64,000 bases of DNA from an uncultured Collinsella sp. (GCA_937982065.1 CALJMO010000016.1:62001-126000); one strand, 5' to 3'; shown: positions 1 to 8,671, numbered from the stretch's first letter. Numbers and translations: made by a program. The notes: a model not told the origin generated them from the sequence alone.

Positions 1-22
1 AACCGAAAAGCAACCTGCCGGT

Positions 23-48
23 TTGTCACGTTTGGCACGTTCTATAAT
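23..48 (+). promoter_or_regulatory. Probable promoter of the CLC gene
   Basis: A perfect -10 hexamer TATAAT lies at 43-48, 29 bases before the ATG at 78. A TTGTCA at 23-28 looks like a -35 box but gives a 14-base spacer, which is short, so the exact -35 is uncertain. The ribosome binding site AGAGGA follows just before the start codon. The window begins too close upstream to judge any leader RNA. Confidence 0.5.
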
Positions 49-77
49 GCTCGTGTTGCAACCTAAAAGAGGAACGT

Positions 78-1499
78 ATGGCTTTTACCGACAAACCCGA
101 AAGCGCAAACGACGCGCAGGATCATTCCCAGCCGCTCGACGGCGGCGGCTTTTTCTCCCTGAACGACGTCATCATGGCAGGTAGGCATCAGCTCACCCGC
201 TCCGAGCATCTTTTGGCTGCCGACACGCGCCGCAACGCCCGAAACCTCCTCGCGAGTGCAAAGTTGCTCGTACTCGTTGTCATCGTCTCGCTCGCCATGG
301 GCGTTGCCGCCTGGGCGTTTTTAGCCTCGCTGAATATCGCGACCGACTATCGCGAGCACCATGCTTGGATTTACGCGCTGCTTCCCGTTGTGGGCGTTGC
401 CACCGCATGGGTGTACAAAAACCACGGCCTTGCCGCCAAGCGTGGCAACAACCTGGTCATCGACTCCGCTCTGGGCACACGCCTCATCCATATGCGCATG
501 GCCGTCCTCACCTTCGTCTGTTCCACGCTCACGCACCTAACGGGCGGATCGGCCGGTCGCGAGGGAGCCGCGGTGCAGATTGGCGGCACCATCGCCAGCA
601 ACATCTCGAGCCTCGCCCACCTCAAAAAGCATGATCACCACGACCTCATGCTCGCCGGCATCTCGTCGGCCTTTGGCGCCGTATTCGGTTCGCCCCTTGC
701 CGGAGCTTTCTTTGGCATGGAGATGTGCTTTATCGGCAAGATCGACTACACTGCGGGCATCTACTGCCTGGTCGCGTCGTTTACCGGCTACTTTACATCA
801 CTCGCCCTGGGAACCGAGTACGAGGCGAATGTCATCGCCAGCGTTCCCGCCATGACGCCCAAAACGGTCGTCATCGTAGTCACCAGCGCCATCATCTTTG
901 GTCTCACCGCACGTCTCTTTGCCTGGTCGGTTCGAACCGTCAAGAGCCTGTACGGTCGCTTTATCACCAATTACCTCGTCCGCGCACTCATAGGCGCACT
1001 CGTGGTTTTGGCCGCCTATGCCCTCCTCGACGCCTGGGACTACGCCGGCCTTTCCACGTGGCTTTCCGGCGCTGGATTTGCAGGCAACACCACCCTGGCG
1101 GACGCAGCCATCAAGTTGGTCGTCACTGCGCTTACCCTGGGCGCGGGCTTCCAAGGCGGCGAGGTCACGCCCCTGTTTGGCATCGGTGCGGCACTCGGTG
1201 GCTGGATCGGCTGCCTTACCGGACTTGACCCTAGTTTTCTGGCGGCGCTCGGCATGCTCGGCGTGTTCTGCGCCGGTCTCAACGTACCCATCACCACCTG
1301 CATGATGGCCATCGACCTGTTCCACGGCACGGCAGCCGGGTTCTTTGTCATCGTGGCCTTTATCAGCTATCTCGCCGGCGGACACCGCGGCGTGTACCCC
1401 GCCCAGCGCATCATCTCGCCCAAGCGCCGTTCGCTTATTGTGGACGAGGGCGGCACGGTGGCAGAGGCTATCGAGCGCCACAACGACCTGATAGAGTAG
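78..1499 (+). CDS. CLC-family anion transporter, probable fluoride/proton antiporter (CLC-F type)
   Basis: This 473-residue polytopic membrane protein belongs to the CLC family. The gating-glutamate motif GREG is present with Glu162, followed by AAVQIGG. The usual chloride-selectivity motif GSGIP is absent; at residues 123-127 the protein reads GNNLV, which matches the GNNLI-type filter known from CLC-F fluoride/proton antiporters. About ten hydrophobic segments span residues 60-445, after a polar N-terminus of about 55 residues. There is no C-terminal CBS domain. The start at 78 has a good AGAGGA site. Role by family: export of fluoride from the cytoplasm. No fluoride riboswitch is visible in the 77 upstream bases. 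A chloride transporter remains the alternative. Confidence 0.85.
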   Translation: MAFTDKPESANDAQDHSQPLDGGGFFSLNDVIMAGRHQLTRSEHLLAADTRRNARNLLASAKLLVLVVIVSLAMGVAAWAFLASLNIATDYREHHAWIYALLPVVGVATAWVYKNHGLAAKRGNNLVIDSALGTRLIHMRMAVLTFVCSTLTHLTGGSAGREGAAVQIGGTIASNISSLAHLKKHDHHDLMLAGISSAFGAVFGSPLAGAFFGMEMCFIGKIDYTAGIYCLVASFTGYFTSLALGTEYEANVIASVPAMTPKTVVIVVTSAIIFGLTARLFAWSVRTVKSLYGRFITNYLVRALIGALVVLAAYALLDAWDYAGLSTWLSGAGFAGNTTLADAAIKLVVTALTLGAGFQGGEVTPLFGIGAALGGWIGCLTGLDPSFLAALGMLGVFCAGLNVPITTCMMAIDLFHGTAAGFFVIVAFISYLAGGHRGVYPAQRIISPKRRSLIVDEGGTVAEAIERHNDLIE

Positions 1500-1586
1500 A
1501 CGTTAGTATTCGCCGTGCAGCCGCAATCGGGAGCAATTCGACCTGAGCGCGACCGCACTGCCATGTCACACGCCGGGAGTCGCCCC

Positions 1587-2549
1587 ATGCACGCAACTGA
1601 TTTTGGTCGCACGCTCATCATCGCCAACCCAGCCGCCCAGTCAGGTGCGGCACGCGAAGTTGCCGAGCGCCTGCAACGCTTTTTGGACATGACTGCACGC
1701 GCATCCCAGTTTGACCTGGTGCTGACCGAGCGAATGGGACACGCCAAGGAGCTGGCTGCCCAGGCAACGAGCTATCGCACCGTTATCGCGCTTGGCGGTG
1801 ACGGCGTGATCCACGAGGTCGTCAACGGGCTTATGACGCAGGATGAGGCGGTCCGCCCCGCTCTTGCCGTCCTGCCCGTGGGCTCCGGCAACGATTTTGC
1901 CCAGACGCTCGGCATCGACGATTTCTCCGGCAAGGACTTTGGCGCACTGCTCACCTGCGAGCTGCGGCGTCAGGACATCGGGCGCATTCGATCGTGGAGC
2001 CCCGCGAGCGGCAGCGGCGAGGCTACCGTTGAGTACTACGACCAGACGCTTTCGGTCGGCATCGATGCCGCCATCGGCCTTGGCACCACCGAGCTGCGCA
2101 AAAAGACCGGCTTGACAGGCGCGCCGCTCTACACCCTCTCGGGACTTGAGCAGTTTGGCCTGCGCTATCGCAACTACCCCATGACAGTCAGCTTTGACGG
2201 CGCGCCCGCCGAGCGCGTGAGGGCGATCATCATGGCAATTCAGCTGGGCCCCACCTATGGCTCGGGCTATCGCATCTGTCCTGATGCCGACCCCTGCGAC
2301 GGCGTACTCGACGTCTGCTACGCCTGCGGCCCCGTTCCGCGCGCGGTAGCCCTGCCTATGTTTCTTTCGGCCAAGGACGGCCACCATACCAAGTTGCCGC
2401 CGATTCGCATGCGCCGCTGCCGCCATGCCGAGCTCACCTTTGAGGAGCCCGACTACCCCATCCAGGCCGACGGCGAGCCCGTTGTCGCCTCACGCATCGA
2501 GGTCGACATCCTCACCGGCGCCCTCCACGTCTGGCGCCCCACCCGCTAA
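1587..2549 (+). CDS. Diacylglycerol kinase-family lipid kinase (YegS/DagK-like)
   Basis: A 320-residue cytosolic lipid kinase. The nucleotide-binding motif GGDGVIHEVVNGL sits near residue 70 and the downstream GSGNDFA motif near residue 99; both are hallmarks of the DAGK catalytic domain. The C-terminal beta-sandwich half ends with a DGEP element typical of YegS proteins. Family role: ATP-dependent phosphorylation of diacylglycerol or a related lipid, recycling it into phospholipid synthesis. I chose ATG 1587 because GGGAGT lies six bases upstream; GTG 1515 and ATG 1563 are in frame but lack a ribosome site. The gene starts 87 bases after the CLC gene, may be co-transcribed with it, and ends just before a large inverted repeat. 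Confidence 0.85.
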   Translation: MHATDFGRTLIIANPAAQSGAAREVAERLQRFLDMTARASQFDLVLTERMGHAKELAAQATSYRTVIALGGDGVIHEVVNGLMTQDEAVRPALAVLPVGSGNDFAQTLGIDDFSGKDFGALLTCELRRQDIGRIRSWSPASGSGEATVEYYDQTLSVGIDAAIGLGTTELRKKTGLTGAPLYTLSGLEQFGLRYRNYPMTVSFDGAPAERVRAIIMAIQLGPTYGSGYRICPDADPCDGVLDVCYACGPVPRAVALPMFLSAKDGHHTKLPPIRMRRCRHAELTFEEPDYPIQADGEPVVASRIEVDILTGALHVWRPTR

Positions 2550-2552
2550 CCC

Positions 2553-2633
2553 CTCAATAAGTTGCGGTGAAATAGGGACTGTTTATGCAGCTAAAGCCGC
2601 CAAACAGTCCCTATTTCACCGCAACTTATTGAG
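2553..2633. repeat. 32-bp perfect inverted repeat (AGTTGCGGTG family, copy 1)
   Basis: Perfect 32-base arms at 2553-2584 and 2602-2633 enclose a 17-base loop. The outer arm contains AAGTTGCGGTGAAATA, which recurs at both tips of two other inverted repeats near 23.6 and 24.5 kb, whose interiors differ. It fills the gap between the convergent lipid kinase and ArfB-like genes, so it could act as a bidirectional terminator. The conserved tips with variable interior look more like a REP or MITE-type family. Confidence 0.9.
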
Positions 2634-2637
2634 AAGA

Positions 2638-3018
2638 TCATTCCTCCCCGCCCGGCTTGCGACGGTTGGCCTTTTTAATCGCGTTGAAGTGCTTGTCATT
2701 GAGCCTGCGCTGGCGAGAGCGCTGAGGCACCTTGGTCTTTACGCGTCGGCGCGGTGGACGCCCGCGCCGCTCAAGCTCAGCGCGCAGCTTACGCAGGCAG
2801 CTACTACGGTTTTGGAACTGGCTGCGGCTCTCACGCGCCGTCACGACAATCCCCGAAGGGATATGTTTCATGCGCACCGCCGAGTCCGTCGTGTTCACGC
2901 CCTGTCCGCCCGGACCCGTCGCGCGAAACACCTGCACCTCGCAATCGCGCGCCAACTCCTCGACCGACATCTCGGCATAGCGCGCATACTCGCGCCATCC
3001 CATCTTGTTCTCATCCAT
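2638..3018 (-). CDS. ArfB-like peptide chain release factor domain protein (ribosome rescue)
   Basis: A 126-residue protein consisting of one class-I release-factor domain. The peptidyl-tRNA hydrolysis motif GGQ is at residues 37-39 within GPGGQGVNTTDSAVR. There is no codon-recognition domain. The lysine/arginine-rich C-terminus (KTKVPQRSRQRRL) resembles the ArfB/YaeJ/ICT1 tail that enters the empty mRNA channel. Expected role: releasing nascent chains from stalled ribosomes. The start at 3018 has AAGG seven bases upstream; an in-frame ATG at 3036 has no such site. PrfH-like factors are an alternative, but the basic tail favours ArfB. Confidence 0.82.
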   Translation of the reverse strand: MDENKMGWREYARYAEMSVEELARDCEVQVFRATGPGGQGVNTTDSAVRMKHIPSGIVVTARESRSQFQNRSSCLRKLRAELERRGRPPRRRVKTKVPQRSRQRRLNDKHFNAIKKANRRKPGGEE

Positions 3019-3042
3019 ATCAACACCTTCCCTCATAAAAAA

Positions 3043-3071
3043 TGTGACAAAGGGAAAGTCCCTTTGTCACA
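3043..3071. repeat. 13-bp perfect inverted repeat upstream of the ArfB-like gene
   Basis: Arms TGTGACAAAGGGA (3043-3055) and its complement (3059-3071) surround a 3-base loop. It lies between the xpt stop codon and the ArfB-like start, both on the minus strand. On that strand an A/T stretch follows the hairpin, so it may be the xpt terminator. A role as operator for the downstream gene cannot be excluded. Confidence 0.8.
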
Positions 3072-3099
3072 TCGCATACCAATCGCTTGTGTTGCGCGC

Positions 3100-3678
3100 T
3101 TAGGCGAAGGTGATCTCGCCGGTATCGCAGTCCATATCGGCGATACGGGCTAGGCTTTCAACGCGGAAGCCACGCTCGCGGAGCTTATCGCCACCGCCCT
3201 GGAAGCCCTTCTCCACCGCAATGCCAATGCCGGATACCTCGGCACCTGCAGCCTCGCAGATCTTGATAAGACCCTCGAGCGCGCAGCCGTTGGCCAAAAA
3301 GTCGTCGATGATCAGGACCTTGTCGCCCTCGGACAGGAAACGCTTGCCGACGATGACCGGGTACTCCTTCTGCTTGGTAAAGGAGTAGATGGTCGTGGCA
3401 TACTGCTCGCCGTCGAGGTTGATGGACTGCGCCTTCTTGGCAAAGACCACCGGCACGCCGCCAAAATGCTGGGCTGCAATGCAAGCCATGCCAATGCCCG
3501 AAGCCTCGATCGTCAGGATCTTGTTGATCTCGACACCCTCGAACAGACGGGCCCACTCGGCGCCCATGTGGTCGAACAGCTCAACGTCGCATTGGTGGTT
3601 GAGGAAGGCATCGACCTTAAGGACGTTACTGGCCTTTACGATGCCGTCGTGGCGAATACGATCCTCAAGCTCCTGCAT
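3100..3678 (-). CDS. xpt: Xanthine phosphoribosyltransferase
   Basis: 192 residues, the usual Xpt length. The protein resembles Bacillus-type Xpt along its length: an N-terminal region beginning MQELEDRI, and the PRPP-binding loop VLIIDDFLANGCALEGLI in which the paired aspartates contact the PRPP ribose. Reaction: xanthine + PRPP to XMP + PPi, salvaging xanthine into guanine nucleotides in the cytosol. AAGGGG precedes the ATG at 3678. Xpt genes in Firmicutes are often preceded by a purine riboswitch; I looked in the 157 upstream bases and do not see the conserved elements. The gene ends next to a short inverted repeat that may terminate it. Confidence 0.92.
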   Translation of the reverse strand: MQELEDRIRHDGIVKASNVLKVDAFLNHQCDVELFDHMGAEWARLFEGVEINKILTIEASGIGMACIAAQHFGGVPVVFAKKAQSINLDGEQYATTIYSFTKQKEYPVIVGKRFLSEGDKVLIIDDFLANGCALEGLIKICEAAGAEVSGIGIAVEKGFQGGGDKLRERGFRVESLARIADMDCDTGEITFA

Positions 3679-3835
3679 GGCGCAACCCCTTCTCGCGGCA
3701 ACGATACCGCGCGATTAATAAACGTTGTTCGATAGTCTACCACGGACCGACCCCCGCCCGCCCCACAAGCCGCATCGCACCACAAACCAGTCTTTTTGGG
3801 ACGGCGCGAATCGTGGCAGGCAGCCTCCCAACACG

Positions 3836-5140
3836 CTAATGGCGGGCGCGCATCTTCACCAAACGCACCATGGCAAGCGCAAAGCCCACGGCGGCCACAA
3901 CCATAAGCACGTAGAACACCGAGCGAAAGCCGAATAGGAATACATCCGGACGGCCTGCAACAAAACTGGTCACGGCCTCGCCCATCGCCACGCTCATCTG
4001 CCCATACAGGATATTCGACGCCACCGTAATGCCGAGTGCCATGCCGGCATAGCGTGCCAAACTGCCCAAGCTGCCCGCAAAGCCGAGTGCTTCGCGCGGG
4101 GCCGAGCCCATATACAACGAGTTGTTGGGGCTCTGGAAAATCGACGTACCGCACGACATAAACGCGACGCAGCACACGATCACGGGGATAGAAGAGTGCT
4201 CGTCGAGCGTGCTTACCGCAAAAAGACCGCACACGTACACGCCCAGGCCGACCGCCGTGGGGCCCTCGCATCCAACACGGTCCGAAACCGTACCCGATAG
4301 CGGACCGATAAAGGCATTCACCATCGGCAGCGCCAAAAAGAGCAATCCGGAAATGTCGGAACCAAAGCCGTGGGCGTCCTGAAAATAGAACGGCAGGATA
4401 AACTCGGATGCGCCAATACCAACGAACACGATGAGCATGCAGGCAAGGTTGATGGTGAAGGCCGAATTTGCAAAGCAGCGACGAGCGGCCTCGGCAAGGG
4501 GCATGGGGCGTTCGCCGACCTCTGGCCTAACATGCGGTAGTGTGTAGAGCCCCACGATAAACGAGATCACGCCAATAGGCAGGTTGATGAGGAAGATACT
4601 CTCCCAGGGAAAGCTTGCCACCAGCATGCCGCCGAGCACGGGGCCACACATCATGCCGAGGGCCACAAAGGTCGCGAGAATACCCATGGCACGACCGCGC
4701 TCGCGCGCCGGAAACGACTCGGTGATGATGCCCATGTTGTTAGCCATGGCCGCCGCGCAACCGACGCCCTGAACAATGCGTGCCAGGATAAGAACCTCGA
4801 GCGAACCCGAAAGGCCGCAAAGCAGCGAGCCGGCCGTAAAAACGATTACGCCCAGCTGGAATACGCCCACCTTGCCGCGCACGTCGCCCAAGCGGCCAAA
4901 CGGCAGCATAGCCACGCATGTCGCAAGCAGGTACACCGAGCTCACCAGCTGGATGCGGTCGAGGCCCACGCCCAGCTCCTTTTGCATCACGGGCAACGCC
5001 ACGGTCACGACGGTCGAATCCAGACACGACATAAACGTCATGATGAGCACGGTAAACAGAATCGCCCATTTGTTCTTGCCATGGGTGTCGCCCTCAAGGG
5101 CAATGTGCTCGCGGCGCAGCTGCTCTGCGGTTTTCTCCAT
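3836..5140 (-). CDS. MFS transporter, DHA2-like drug exporter
   Basis: A 434-residue polytopic membrane protein. TM1 contains DSTVVTVALPVM, the motif D1 typical of DHA2 proton-antiport drug exporters. The loop motif GRLGDVRGK lies between TM2 and TM3, and the antiporter motif C region reads ALGMMCGPVLGGML in TM5. I count about 12-13 hydrophobic segments, fewer than the 14 of classical QacA. The start at 5140 has GAAAGGA five bases upstream; longer in-frame starts at 5182 and 5146 are less well placed. Substrate cannot be told from sequence. The gene lies downstream of the metY-like gene and is separated from it by a strong terminator hairpin. Confidence 0.85.
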   Translation of the reverse strand: MEKTAEQLRREHIALEGDTHGKNKWAILFTVLIMTFMSCLDSTVVTVALPVMQKELGVGLDRIQLVSSVYLLATCVAMLPFGRLGDVRGKVGVFQLGVIVFTAGSLLCGLSGSLEVLILARIVQGVGCAAAMANNMGIITESFPARERGRAMGILATFVALGMMCGPVLGGMLVASFPWESIFLINLPIGVISFIVGLYTLPHVRPEVGERPMPLAEAARRCFANSAFTINLACMLIVFVGIGASEFILPFYFQDAHGFGSDISGLLFLALPMVNAFIGPLSGTVSDRVGCEGPTAVGLGVYVCGLFAVSTLDEHSSIPVIVCCVAFMSCGTSIFQSPNNSLYMGSAPREALGFAGSLGSLARYAGMALGITVASNILYGQMSVAMGEAVTSFVAGRPDVFLFGFRSVFYVLMVVAAVGFALAMVRLVKMRARH

Positions 5141-5172
5141 ATCCATCCTTTCGAGTGGCGCAAGGCAAAAAC

Positions 5173-5212
5173 GGGGCCCCAATCGCCAGCAAACAGCCGC
5201 GATTGGGGTCCC
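5173..5212 (-). terminator. Rho-independent terminator of the sulfhydrylase gene
   Basis: A 13-base stem (5173-5185 with 5200-5212, one mismatch) and a 14-base loop are followed on the minus strand by GTTTTT. It sits between the metY-like stop codon and the MFS start, so it ends the sulfhydrylase transcript or attenuates read-through into the exporter gene. Confidence 0.8.
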
Positions 5213-5281
5213 GCCTACGGAATCGGAACGAAAGGTCGCCGAAGCTTTCTGCCAGCATCGGCGCCTTATGCGAACGCTAGC

Positions 5282-6565
5282 CTAGCACTGCTCGAGTGCC
5301 TGCTCAAGGTCGGCAATCAAGTCGGCCGTGTCCTCGAGGCCGCACGACAGGCGTACCATATCGGCGGAGATGCCACAGGCGATGAGCTCCTCATCGTTCA
5401 TCTGGCGGTGCGTGGCATTAGCGGGATGCAGGCAGCAAGTGCGGGCGTCGGCCACATGCGTGGCGATCTGGGCGAGCTTAAGGCTCTTCATAAAGGTCTC
5501 AGCCGCCGCGCGACCACCGTTAAAGCCAAAGCTCACAACGCCGCAGGTACCGTTGGGCATGTACTTCTGAGCGATGTCATAGTACTTATCGCCCTCTAGG
5601 CCCGGATAGCTCACGAAGCGTACCTTGGGATGACTCTGCAGGAACTTGGCAACGGCCAGGCCGTTCTCACAATGACGCGGCATGCGCACATGCAGGCTCT
5701 CGAGCGAGCTGTTCAGGAAGAAGGCCGCCTGCGGGTTCTGCATGGGGCCGAGGTCGCGCATGAGCTGCGCGGTGGCCTTGGTAATGAAGGCGCCCTCGCG
5801 ACCGAACTTCTCGGCATAGGTCACGCCATGGTAGCTCTCATCGGGGGTGGTAAGACCCGGGAACTTGTCCGCATGGGCCATCCAGTCAAACTGGCCGTGG
5901 TCGACGATCACGCCGCCCAGGTAGGCAGCATGTCCATCCATGTACTTGGTGGTGGAGTGTGTAACGATGTCGGCGCCCCACTCAAAGGGACGGCACATCA
6001 CGGGCGTCGGGAAGGTGTTGTCGACCATCAGCGGCACGCCGTGCTCATGCGCGGCCTTGGCAAAGCGCTCAATATCGAGCACGGCAAGGGCGGGGTTGGC
6101 GATCGTCTCGCCAAAGACGAGCTTGGTATTGGGCTCAAAGGCTGCCTCCAGCTCCTCATCGGTGCAGTCGGGGGCGACGAACGTGCAGGTCACGCCCATG
6201 CGGCCCATGGTGTGAGCCAGCAGGTTGTAGGTACCGCCGTAGATGGCAGAGCTTGCGACCACATGATCGCCGGCACCGGCCACGTTAAAGATCGCGAGGA
6301 AGTTCGCAGCCATGCCCGAGCTCGTGAGCATCGCGGCAGTGCCGCCCTCCATCTCGCAGATCTTGGCGGCAACCAGATCGCACGTGGGATTCTGTAGGCG
6401 GCTGTAGAAGTAGCCCGACTCCTCTAGGTCAAACAGCTTACCCATGTGCTCGGACGTGTCGTACTTCCACGTGGTGGACTGGTAGATGGGCACCTGGCGC
6501 GGCTCGGCATCTCCCGGGTGATAGCCGCCCTGAACACATGTGGTACCGATAGTCTGCTCGCTCAT
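5282..6565 (-). CDS. O-acetylhomoserine sulfhydrylase / Cys-Met metabolism PLP enzyme
   Basis: 427 residues, matching the length of MetY-type O-acetylhomoserine sulfhydrylases and longer than cystathionine gamma-synthases. The PLP lysine lies in VTHSTTKYMDGH. The N-terminus carries PIYQSTTW, and the cofactor phosphate region reads LTSSGMAANFLAI. Expected reaction: O-acetylhomoserine plus sulfide to homocysteine and acetate. Methionine gamma-lyase is a close paralogue that motif reading alone does not exclude. GGGAG lies a few bases upstream of ATG 6565. I looked for a SAM or T-box leader in the upstream bases and did not recognise one. The gene stands alone and is terminated downstream. Confidence 0.85.
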   Translation of the reverse strand: MSEQTIGTTCVQGGYHPGDAEPRQVPIYQSTTWKYDTSEHMGKLFDLEESGYFYSRLQNPTCDLVAAKICEMEGGTAAMLTSSGMAANFLAIFNVAGAGDHVVASSAIYGGTYNLLAHTMGRMGVTCTFVAPDCTDEELEAAFEPNTKLVFGETIANPALAVLDIERFAKAAHEHGVPLMVDNTFPTPVMCRPFEWGADIVTHSTTKYMDGHAAYLGGVIVDHGQFDWMAHADKFPGLTTPDESYHGVTYAEKFGREGAFITKATAQLMRDLGPMQNPQAAFFLNSSLESLHVRMPRHCENGLAVAKFLQSHPKVRFVSYPGLEGDKYYDIAQKYMPNGTCGVVSFGFNGGRAAAETFMKSLKLAQIATHVADARTCCLHPANATHRQMNDEELIACGISADMVRLSCGLEDTADLIADLEQALEQC

Positions 6566-6796
6566 ATCTAGCTCCCTTGCCTGGGTTTTAGTTTTATTCG
6601 GTTCACGATACCGCTACCCTGCACCCCTCTCAACCCATCCCCAAGGTAGGTTATGGGACAAATTGATCAGGGGTATTTATCTCAAGCCTTAGGCATTTGC
6701 TCGATAGATAAAATTGAGGCATACATGAAGCTCTCGATGATTACATGCACCGGCACGGGTACCATAGGCGGGTACACCGTGACCAAGGAGACAACA

Positions 6797-7243
6797 ATGA
6801 AGCAAATCGATACAGCCCAGCTCGACATCACCGCCTGCCAGGCTCAGGCTGCCGAATACCACGCCCGTGGCTTTAACTGCGCCCAGGCCGTCGCCTGCAC
6901 GCTCGCGCCCGCCGTCGGGCTCGACCCCCAGGTCGCCTTTACCCTCACCGAGGGCTTTGGCGCCGGCATGGGCGGCATGACCGAAACCTGCGGCGCTATC
7001 TCGGGCGCCGTGGCCATCATGGGCTTCGTGATGAGCGACGGCATGGAAAACCCCAAGACCAAGGGTCAGACCTACAAGCTGTCGCGAGAGATTGCCAAGC
7101 GTTTTGGCGAGAAGAACACGACGACTGTCTGTGGCACGCTCAAGGGCATCGGATCGGACAAGGGTCCGCTCCGCAGCTGCCCCGGCTGCATCGACGATGC
7201 CGTCGAGATCGCCTGCGATGTGCTAAAGCAGCTTGCCGAGTAA
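6797..7243 (+). CDS. C_GCAxxG_C_C family redox protein
   Basis: A 148-residue protein of the C_GCAxxG_C_C family (TIGR01909-like). The conserved cysteines are visible in FNCAQAV, in CGAISGAVAIMG, in CGTLKGIG and in a final CPGCIDDAVEI. The family is thought to bind a metal or cluster and often neighbours redox genes; its reaction is not established. The start at 6797 has AAGGAG seven bases upstream. The open frame runs back to 6653, but that extension has no ribosome site and is not family-like. The gene is divergent from the sulfhydrylase and convergent with yigZ, sharing a strong terminator with it. Confidence 0.85.
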   Translation: MKQIDTAQLDITACQAQAAEYHARGFNCAQAVACTLAPAVGLDPQVAFTLTEGFGAGMGGMTETCGAISGAVAIMGFVMSDGMENPKTKGQTYKLSREIAKRFGEKNTTTVCGTLKGIGSDKGPLRSCPGCIDDAVEIACDVLKQLAE

Positions 7244-7260
7244 ACAGCTGCGACATAAAA

Positions 7261-7306
7261 CGGCGGCCGGCGCGCTTGGGATCTATCCAAAGCGCGCCGG
7301 CCGCCG
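7261..7306. terminator. Bidirectional terminator hairpin
   Basis: Perfect 17-base GC-rich arms (7261-7277 and 7290-7306) flank a loop that itself pairs as GGGATCTATCC. It lies between the convergent C_GCAxxG_C_C and yigZ genes and is followed by T-rich bases on the plus strand and AAAA/TTTT on the other side. Confidence 0.85.
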
Positions 7307-7309
7307 TCG

Positions 7310-7948
7310 TTAGAACTCAGCAAATACGGGAGCGCTGACCTCAATCGCCTCGCGCCCCGCCATAAGCTCGCGCATCTTAGCGCAAAACGGCTCCTGCTCC
7401 CCCGTCTTAAACACTAAATGAACCGTCACGGCATCCGCGTAATCGGTATCCGAAACCTTGGCGCCCGAATCCTGCGCCAAGCGAAGCACCTGTTCGTATT
7501 GCGGATAGGCCACATGAACATCAACGGGCACAACGCTCGTCATCTCAACGATCTGTCCGGCCTCCTGAGCCGCGGCCACCGCCGCCTGCGTCGCCGCGGT
7601 ATAGGCGCGCACCAAGCCACCGGGCCCTAACAGCGTGCCACCAAAATAGCGCGTCACTACGCAGCAAACATTTTTGAGTTCCGCGCCACGCAACACCTCG
7701 AGCGTCGGCATACCGCTCGTGCGGCTCGGCTCACCATCATCGCTCTGGCGCTCGCGTCCATCGACTAAAATCCACGCGGGAACATTGTGTCGAGCGTCGT
7801 AATGACGCTTGCGAACCATCTCGATAAAGGCATTCGCCTCATCCTCGGACTCAATATGGACCAGTTGGGCAATAAAACGGCTCTTGCGGTCCACAAACTC
7901 GCCCGAAGCCTCAATATTCGATTGCAGAGTAAAATAGCTGTCCAACAA
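7310..7948 (-). CDS. YigZ / IMPACT (UPF0029) family protein
   Basis: 212 residues with the two-domain layout of YigZ: an N-terminal UPF0029/IMPACT domain holding DGEPSRTSGMPTLEVLRG and a smaller C-terminal ferredoxin-like domain (DUF1949) after about residue 135. Members are implicated in translation or protein-folding control and their biochemical activity is not settled. The start codon is TTG at 7948 (or the adjacent TTG at 7945), preceded by GAGGGG; no ATG lies nearby in frame before the conserved SRFIAQ region. Confidence 0.85.
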   Translation of the reverse strand: MLDSYFTLQSNIEASGEFVDRKSRFIAQLVHIESEDEANAFIEMVRKRHYDARHNVPAWILVDGRERQSDDGEPSRTSGMPTLEVLRGAELKNVCCVVTRYFGGTLLGPGGLVRAYTAATQAAVAAAQEAGQIVEMTSVVPVDVHVAYPQYEQVLRLAQDSGAKVSDTDYADAVTVHLVFKTGEQEPFCAKMRELMAGREAIEVSAPVFAEF

Positions 7949-8040
7949 AGCCCCTCAAACACAAGCAAAGCAACAAACAGCCTCAATAATACGGCAAAGG
8001 CCGTATCGATAACCCCAGTAAATAGAACGGCAACGCCAAT

Positions 8041-8292
8041 GACCAGGCAAAAACAGTGAGACGTCAAGGATGACGGCGCCGATGAATCCGTCAACGAAAG
8101 CGAGAACCCGTCAGCGCGAGCAAGGTGCCTTGAAAGACGAGATTGCAACAGAAATGAGGCTGCCGATGACCAGGCACAAGCAGCGAGACGGCGTCAGCTG
8201 AGTCGATTTGGCCCGAAAGAGGAGGGAGCACGCCTTATGGCGGCGACCGACGAATGAGCGCCAAATCGGCCAGCTGACGCCGTCGCAGCGTC
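8041..8292. repeat. Structured intergenic repeat (family C, copy 1) plus degenerate partial copy
   Basis: The full copy runs from a left flank CACAAGCAGCGA (8175-8186) through paired arms 8187-8212 and 8260-8284 to a right flank GCAGCGTC (8285-8292). The loop contains GAAAGAGGAGGG. Upstream, 8041-8063 repeats 8168-8190 at 20 of 23 bases, and 8118-8141 matches 11308-11331 of copy 2 at 22 of 24, so a decayed second copy lies in front. The element directly abuts the 3' end of the RNase P RNA and fills the gap between yigZ and rnpB. Confidence 0.75.
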
Positions 8293-8300
8293 AACATAGT

Positions 8301-8664
8301 TGCTGAGTGGGCCTATAAGCCGGGTTCTGTCGTGAACGGTCATTTATCTTGTCTGCACGTTACCGTGCAGCTCCACGCACGCTACCCGAACGCGGACCGG
8401 GCCGGCCCATAGCGTTCCTATTCGCGCTTGCTCCGGATGGGGCTTGCCAAGCCGCCGTGTTGCCACGACGCTGGTGGTCTCTTACACCACCGTTTCAGCT
8501 TTTCCCTTTACGCCTTGCGGCGCAGGTGGGAGTCTTCTTTTCTGCGGCGCTTTCCGTCGGATCACTCCGCCCGGCCGTTAGCCGGCATCCCGCCCTCTGG
8601 AGCCCGGACTTTCCTCACGCGTACTGCAAGCAGCACATCGCGCGACCGTCTGGCCCACTCAGCA
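8301..8664 (-). ncRNA. rnpB: RNase P RNA, bacterial class A
   Basis: About 364 bases. The terminal P1 helix is a perfect 12-bp pairing of 8302-8313 with 8652-8663. Near the 5' end the minus strand carries GAGGAAAGTCCGGGCTCC (at about 8600-8617), the universal CR-I element. Near the 3' end it carries the ACAGAACCCGGCTTATAGGCC element, split across the conserved P4 region. This is the catalytic RNA that removes 5' leaders from pre-tRNAs. The ends are set by the P1 helix and could shift by a few bases. Confidence 0.95.
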
Positions 8665-8671
8665 GTGCAAG

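Noticed and set aside
3679..3835. Purine riboswitch upstream of xpt
   Set aside because: Expected by analogy with Firmicutes, but the conserved loops and junction bases are not there.
6566..6796. SAM riboswitch or T-box before the sulfhydrylase gene
   Set aside because: Neither the SAM-I core nor the T-box sequence could be recognised.
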